Position numbers and translations under genes: made by a program | Notes under the pieces: generated by a model | Told to the model about the DNA's origin: nothing | The model's input: only the letters and a program-made list of their open reading frames with translations | The model's database searches: none | NCBI GenBank assembly: GCA_027717875.1 | Contig: JALLOL010000087.1 | Span: forward strand, 1-9,212 | Length of the DNA: 9,212 nt | Reading direction: 5' to 3' | Origin: Acidobacteria bacterium AH-259-L09 | GTDB lineage: Bacteria > Acidobacteriota > UBA6911 > RPQK01 | In this document: piece after piece, positions 5,307 through 9,212 of the stretch | Position numbering within the stretch: position 1 is the first letter of the stretch | Layout: the number at the start of each line of letters is the position of its first letter

Positions 5307-7400
5307 ATGAAGGTATTCGAAAGCGAAAACATCCGGAACATCGCGTTTGTAGGTCATGGGGATTCAGGAAAGACTTCGCTGGCCAGTGCACTTCTTTACT
5401 CGGCCGGGGCGGTCAACCGTCTGGGCAGTGTAGAAGAAGGGAACACCGTCACTGACTTTGATGAGGACGAGACTGAACGCAAAATCACCATCAGCACCGC
5501 CTTGGCTAACTTTGAATGGAAAGGGAACAAGGTCAACATCCTGGATACGCCCGGCTATCGGACGTTCATTCTGGATGCCAAAGCGTCCGTAGTGGGTGCC
5601 GAAACCGCTGTGGTGGTAGTGGACGCTGTCGCTGGGGTGGAGGTCCAGACGGAGCTCGCCTGGTCCTTTGCCGAAGAATTCAAACTCCCTCGAGCGGTTG
5701 TCCTGAATAAGTTGGATCGGGATCGGGCCAGCTTCGGTCGAAGCCTTGAGTCCTTGCACAATGCTTTTGGACGCGCCGTGATTCCGGTTCAGCTCCCCAT
5801 CGGAGAAGAGAAGGACTTTCGAGGCATCGTCGATCTGGTTCGGAACAAGGCATATGTTTACGACAAGGACGCGGGCGGAAGTTTCAAGGAAGAGACCATT
5901 CCAGATGAGCTTCAGTCCGAAGTGGGGCAGCGGCGAGAAGAGCTCATCGAAATGGTTGCCGAGAACGACGATGAGCTCATGGAAAAGTTCTTCGAAAACG
6001 AAACCCTGTCCGATGAAGAAATGCTTTCGGGACTGCGCAAAGCGTTTCAGGCCCAGGCCATCTTCCCCATTTTTTGTGTTGCCTCCACTAGTAACATTGG
6101 CGTCAAGCAGCTGCTGGATTGGATCTTGGAATTGTTTCCCAATCCACTCGAGCGTGGACCCGTCCCTCTCATCGATTCGGAGAGCAGGGAAGAAAAAGAA
6201 TTCCGGATTCAAGAAGAAGGACCTACTGCGGCTTTTGTGTTTAAGACGCTGGCGGATCCGTTCGCCGGTCGAATCAATTTAATCAAGGTCCTTTCGGGAA
6301 CCCTGAAGTCCGACTCGAGCTTGAGAAACTTCAGCAGCAACGGAGACGAGCGTCTCGGTACCCTGCAGGTGATGCAGGGCAAAGCCCACGAGGCTATTCC
6401 GGAAGCTCACGCCGGGGACATCTGCGCTGTTTTGAAACTCAAGGAGACCAACACCGGAGACACCCTGGCCGAGCGTTCCTTTAAGGGCATCTTCAAGAAG
6501 GTTGAGTTTCCGGAGCCCGCCATCAGCTTCGCCATTGAGCCCAAGACGCGGGGGGACGAGGATAAAATGAGTAATGCCATCTCGCGGATGCTTGAAGAGG
6601 ATCCTTCCCTCCGCTTCCGGCGAGATCCCCAGACCAGAGAGTTCCTCCTGTCCGGAAGCGGCCAGCTCCATGTCGAAGTTGCAGTAGGCAAGCTGAAGAA
6701 GAAGTTCGGGGTTGAGGTCGTCTTGAAAACTCCGAAGGTTCCCTATCGCGAGACTATTACCGGTAAGGCACAGGTACAGGGAAAGCACAAGAAACAGACT
6801 GGCGGCCACGGTCAGTATGGAGACTGCAAGATTAAGATGGAGTCATTGTCCAGAGGTGAAGGATTTGAGTTTGTAAACGAGATCTTCGGCGGTGCCATTC
6901 CTCGAAATTACATCCCCGCAGTGGAGAAGGGGATTGTGGAAGCTGCTGAAAAGGGCTTCTTGGCGGGCTATCCGGTGGTGGACTTCAAAGTGGTACTTTA
7001 CGACGGAAGCTACCACGATGTTGACTCTTCGGACATGGCCTTCAAGATCGCCGGCTCCCTGGCCTTTAAAAAAGCCATGCAGGAAGCCAAGCCGGTGCTG
7101 CTGGAGCCGATCATGAACGTTGAAGTCTACGCTCCGGAAGAGAACGCGGGTGACCTCATGGGGGATCTCAACGGTCGGCGCGGCCGTATCCTGGGGATGG
7201 ATGTCAAGGGAAGCACACAGGTGATTAGCGCACAAGTCCCCTTGGCAGAGATGCTCAACTACGCGCCGACATTGACCTCTTTGACCGGAGGACGAGGGAG
7301 TTTCCACATGGGATACTGCCGCTACGAGATCGTGCCAGCCCCCCTGGCTGAGCGCATCATTGCGGAAGCGCAGCGGCAAAAACAAGAAAAAAGCGCCTGA
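5307..7400 (+). CDS. fusA: Elongation factor G-like GTPase (EF-G-2 type)
   Basis: This 697-residue translational GTPase has all five EF-G domains, so it is probably ribosome-associated. The G domain (about 1-285) has P-loop GHGDSGKT (16-23), switch I ERKIT (57-61), DTPGY (80-84) and NKLD (134-137). Domain II is about 305-395 and domain III about 400-475. Domain IV (about 478-600) contains KKQTGGHGQYGD (495-506) and the tip loop YDGSYHDVDSS with H570 retained. Domain V (about 600-690) carries RRGRILGM. Two G-domain positions depart from canonical EF-G: the catalytic His after DTPG is Tyr84, and the RGIT Gly is Lys59. Both changes, together with the GHG.SGKT P-loop, are as I recall them in the Thermus EF-G-2 paralogue. 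A canonical EF-G is therefore probably encoded elsewhere, and this copy may act as a specialised or slow-hydrolysing factor. The start is supported by AGGAAGGG at ideal spacing. Confidence 0.95.
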   Translation: MKVFESENIRNIAFVGHGDSGKTSLASALLYSAGAVNRLGSVEEGNTVTDFDEDETERKITISTALANFEWKGNKVNILDTPGYRTFILDAKASVVGAETAVVVVDAVAGVEVQTELAWSFAEEFKLPRAVVLNKLDRDRASFGRSLESLHNAFGRAVIPVQLPIGEEKDFRGIVDLVRNKAYVYDKDAGGSFKEETIPDELQSEVGQRREELIEMVAENDDELMEKFFENETLSDEEMLSGLRKAFQAQAIFPIFCVASTSNIGVKQLLDWILELFPNPLERGPVPLIDSESREEKEFRIQEEGPTAAFVFKTLADPFAGRINLIKVLSGTLKSDSSLRNFSSNGDERLGTLQVMQGKAHEAIPEAHAGDICAVLKLKETNTGDTLAERSFKGIFKKVEFPEPAISFAIEPKTRGDEDKMSNAISRMLEEDPSLRFRRDPQTREFLLSGSGQLHVEVAVGKLKKKFGVEVVLKTPKVPYRETITGKAQVQGKHKKQTGGHGQYGDCKIKMESLSRGEGFEFVNEIFGGAIPRNYIPAVEKGIVEAAEKGFLAGYPVVDFKVVLYDGSYHDVDSSDMAFKIAGSLAFKKAMQEAKPVLLEPIMNVEVYAPEENAGDLMGDLNGRRGRILGMDVKGSTQVISAQVPLAEMLNYAPTLTSLTGGRGSFHMGYCRYEIVPAPLAERIIAEAQRQKQEKSA

Positions 7401-7401
7401 T

Positions 7402-7477
7402 TTCGTGCTTTCGTGCTGTCGTTGGCACGACATCACCATCACGAAATCACGAACTCACGACAGCACGACAGCGTGAA
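7402..7477. repeat. Inverted array of an 8-bp word between EF-G-like gene and lgt
   Basis: CACGA recurs at exactly 8-bp steps on the right (7440, 7448, 7456, 7464). Its complement TCGTG recurs at 8-bp steps on the left (7403, 7411, with a TCGTT variant at 7419). Arms 7402-7422 and 7457-7477 match at 18 of 21 positions. In a + strand RNA two of the three mismatches become G-U or U-G pairs, so 20 of 21 positions can pair around a 34-nt loop. It starts 2 nt after the EF-G-like stop and ends 20 nt before the lgt ATG. It could act as a 3' hairpin or attenuator, although no U-tract follows, or it may be a dispersed genomic repeat. Confidence 0.85.
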
Positions 7478-7497
7478 CTTTCGAAAGCAGGAACGCT

Positions 7498-8298
7498 ATG
7501 TTCCCACGACTAATCGATCTTGGACCAATCACGCTTCACAGTTACGGGCTGCTCCTCGCTGCAGCCTTCCTGGTTTCGATCGGGCTGGTCTCGCGTTTGG
7601 CCAAGGAAAGTGTGCTGCGCAATCGGGCCTGGGATCTGGGGTTTATTATCATCGTTTCTGCTGTGCTGGGGGCCAAACTTCTTCTCGTGTTGACTGACCT
7701 TGATGGCTATCTCCAGCGGCCTTCCCGTTTGCTTTCGCTGGAATTTTGGCAAGCGGGCGGTGTGTATTACGGAGGCTTCATCGGTGCCGTCGTCGGTATC
7801 GCAATATATATTTGGAGATCCCCCGATCTGAAGTTCTTGACGGTGGCCGATGCTGCTGCTCCGGCCATTGCACTGGGACAATCGATTGGTCGGTTGGGCT
7901 GTTTTGCCGCGGGTTGTGACTATGGCAAACCGGCGAATCTCCCCTGGGCCGTGACCTTTACCAGCGAGTACGCCCATAAATATATCGGGGTTCCGATCCA
8001 CGTGCCCCTGCATCCTGCTCAGCTCTATGAGTCCTTGACGACGTTTTTCCTCTTTTGGGTCCTGCTTTGGATTTACAAAAACAAGCGCTTTGCCGGTCAG
8101 GTCTTCTGTTTATACCTGGTGCTCTATGGAGCGGCTCGCTTTGGTCTGGAATTTTTCCGTGGAGACGTGGATCGCGGATTTGTGTTCGGTGGGTTGCTTT
8201 CTACCTCGCAGTTCATCAGTCTTCTGATCTTTCCCGCCGGGATTGTCGCTTACTTTTATTTCCGTAGCCGGTCTCTCCGAAGATCTGGCGGTGTCTGA
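7498..8298 (+). CDS. lgt: Phosphatidylglycerol--prolipoprotein diacylglyceryl transferase
   Basis: Lgt is an inner-membrane enzyme that transfers diacylglycerol from phosphatidylglycerol to the lipobox cysteine of prolipoproteins, the first step of lipoprotein maturation. The 266-residue product has the usual Lgt length and about seven hydrophobic segments (near 15-35, 46-66, 88-107, 115-132, 180-193, 200-212 and 234-255). Diagnostic parts are HSYGLLL (14-20), GGVYYGGFIG (87-96), the signature GRLGCF..GCDYGKP (131-145), HPAQLYES (172-179) and RFGLEFFRGD (214-223). The signature has Cys where enterobacterial Lgt has Asn, a variant common outside the Enterobacteria. Tyr91 stands where E. coli Lgt has its essential His103. 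The ATG has CAGGA six nt upstream. The 3' end overlaps the next gene by 8 nt. Confidence 0.96.
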   Translation: MFPRLIDLGPITLHSYGLLLAAAFLVSIGLVSRLAKESVLRNRAWDLGFIIIVSAVLGAKLLLVLTDLDGYLQRPSRLLSLEFWQAGGVYYGGFIGAVVGIAIYIWRSPDLKFLTVADAAAPAIALGQSIGRLGCFAAGCDYGKPANLPWAVTFTSEYAHKYIGVPIHVPLHPAQLYESLTTFFLFWVLLWIYKNKRFAGQVFCLYLVLYGAARFGLEFFRGDVDRGFVFGGLLSTSQFISLLIFPAGIVAYFYFRSRSLRRSGGV

Positions 8299-9212
8299 AA
8301 ATATTTTCCTGCAAGTCAGCGCACATGACGTCCGACAAAGGCTTGACGTCTTCCTGTCGCAGAAGCTTGAGCAGGTCAGCCGCAGCGCGATCCAGCGCTG
8401 GATCGAATTGGGTCATGTGACAGTTGAGGGAGAACGGCGTAAGGCGAATTATGTGCTGAAACAGGGCCAGCAAATCACAGTCGTCCCTCCGCCGCCGGAG
8501 CCTGTAGAGCTGGTTGCCGAACCGATCCCCGTGAAGATCGTCTACGAGGATGACGTGCTGGTGGTGGTGGACAAACCTGCAGGAATGGTGGTTCATCCCG
8601 GCGCAGGAAATCGGCGGGGGACTCTCGCAAACGCGCTGTTTCACCATTTTCGAGAGATCAGCCGTGTTGACACGATCCGCCCCGGAATCGTGCACCGATT
8701 GGATAAGGCCACTTCCGGTTTGCTGGTGGTGGCCAAGAATGATCACGCCCACGATTTCCTGTCGCGCCAATTCAAGGCACGGCAAGTCGAAAAGCGTTAT
8801 CTGACACTGGTTCATGGACGATTAAAAGCGAAGGAAGGTGTTGTGGATGTCTCTATCGGACGTGATCCCTGGGCGCGCACCAGGATTTCCACACGCAGCC
8901 GCCGCCGGCGCCAGGCTCTCACGGAATATCACGTGATCCGTTACTACTCCGATTTCACCTATGTTCGGGCTCACCCCCACACCGGGCGAACCCACCAAAT
9001 ACGAGTGCATTTTCAGCACCTCGGACACCCTGTCGTGGGGGATGAGACCTACGGCAGGAAGGTGGCTCAGCATCTGACAGATCCGTCCCTGATTTTACTC
9101 ATCAAGAATCTCGGGAGACACTTTCTTCACGCCCACTTTCTCGCTTTTGTTCATCCCGATACCAAACAAAGAGCCTCCTTTGAGACACCATTGCCTCCTG
9201 AGCTTGCCGAGT
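8291..9212 (+). CDS. rluD: RluA/RluD-family 23S rRNA pseudouridine synthase (3' end outside window)
   Basis: This enzyme converts selected uridines to pseudouridine, most likely in helix 69 of 23S rRNA if it is a true RluD. The frame from GTG 8291 is open to the right edge (307 codons) and the C-terminus is missing. Residues about 15-65 form an S4 RNA-binding domain (RQRLDVFLSQ..., SRSAIQRWIELGHVTVEG). The catalytic domain starts near 85 (IVYEDDVLVVVDKPAGMVVHPG). It carries the family motif PGIVHRLDKATSGLLVVAK with catalytic Asp138, then AHPHTGRTHQIRVH (227-240) and HPVVGDETYG (246-255). The presence of an S4 domain and the spacing favour RluD or RluB-like RluA-family members over RluA itself. 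GTG was chosen because it gives the standard N-terminus and overlaps the lgt stop by 8 nt; its ribosome-binding site is weak, which suggests translational coupling to lgt. Confidence 0.93.
   Translation, partial: MSENIFLQVSAHDVRQRLDVFLSQKLEQVSRSAIQRWIELGHVTVEGERRKANYVLKQGQQITVVPPPPEPVELVAEPIPVKIVYEDDVLVVVDKPAGMVVHPGAGNRRGTLANALFHHFREISRVDTIRPGIVHRLDKATSGLLVVAKNDHAHDFLSRQFKARQVEKRYLTLVHGRLKAKEGVVDVSIGRDPWARTRISTRSRRRRQALTEYHVIRYYSDFTYVRAHPHTGRTHQIRVHFQHLGHPVVGDETYGRKVAQHLTDPSLILLIKNLGRHFLHAHFLAFVHPDTKQRASFETPLPPELAE

Noticed and set aside
5364..6212. 282-codon open frame antisense to the EF-G-like gene
   Set aside because: Long, but the opposite strand encodes an unmistakable EF-G domain. The antisense product has no family motif and the frame is a by-product of codon bias.
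6279..7442. Antisense open frames of 176 and 199 codons over the EF-G-like 3' half
   Set aside because: Same reason: shadows of the coding frame with no start signals.
8216..8815. 199-codon antisense frame over lgt end and rluD
   Set aside because: It is antisense to two recognised genes and contains no domain.
1..9212. CRISPR array, transposon or defence system
   Set aside because: No repeat-spacer pattern, transposase, integrase, nuclease or toxin motif was found on either strand. All large frames have housekeeping, signalling or exported-enzyme assignments.

Overview
The window looks like a stretch of chromosome from a free-living Gram-negative-type bacterium. It carries six genes: one cut by the left edge, one cut by the right edge and four complete. 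Protein style suggests Acidobacteriota or a neighbouring deep-branching phylum: a CHASE2 adenylate cyclase, an EF-G-like factor of the Thermus EF-G-2 type, an Lgt with a GRLGCF..GC signature, and a glutaminyl-cyclase-like M28 enzyme. That placement is an impression, not a demonstration. No rRNA, tRNA, CRISPR array, transposase or phage gene was seen.

Left part (1-3022): the 3' bulk of a membrane-anchored class III nucleotide cyclase on the + strand faces, tail to tail, a metallo-beta-lactamase-fold hydrolase on the - strand. The pair could be a cAMP producer and a phosphoesterase, but only the cyclase assignment is firm.

Middle (3023-5131): a two-gene - strand operon. An exported glutaminyl-cyclase-like M28 zinc enzyme is followed 5 nt later by a polytopic membrane protein of unknown function, which on reading turns out to be an internal duplication. 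The operon ends 10 nt before a large imperfect inverted repeat (arms 3143-3183 and 3241-3281). All three mismatches in its arms become G-U pairs in the - strand transcript.

Right part (5307-9212): a + strand housekeeping-type run of EF-G-like GTPase, then lgt (lipoprotein maturation), then an RluD-type pseudouridine synthase. The last two overlap by 8 nt and are surely co-transcribed.

The most unusual non-coding signal is that three separate intergenic gaps (3143-3281, 5175-5208, 7402-7477) each hold a different array of a short GTG/CGA-type word. The words recur at about 10-11, 9-10 and exactly 8 bp. Two of the three arrays are arranged as long hairpin-forming inverted repeats. No complete new defence or mobile system is visible. 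The best candidates for something undescribed are these arrays and the duplicated membrane protein.
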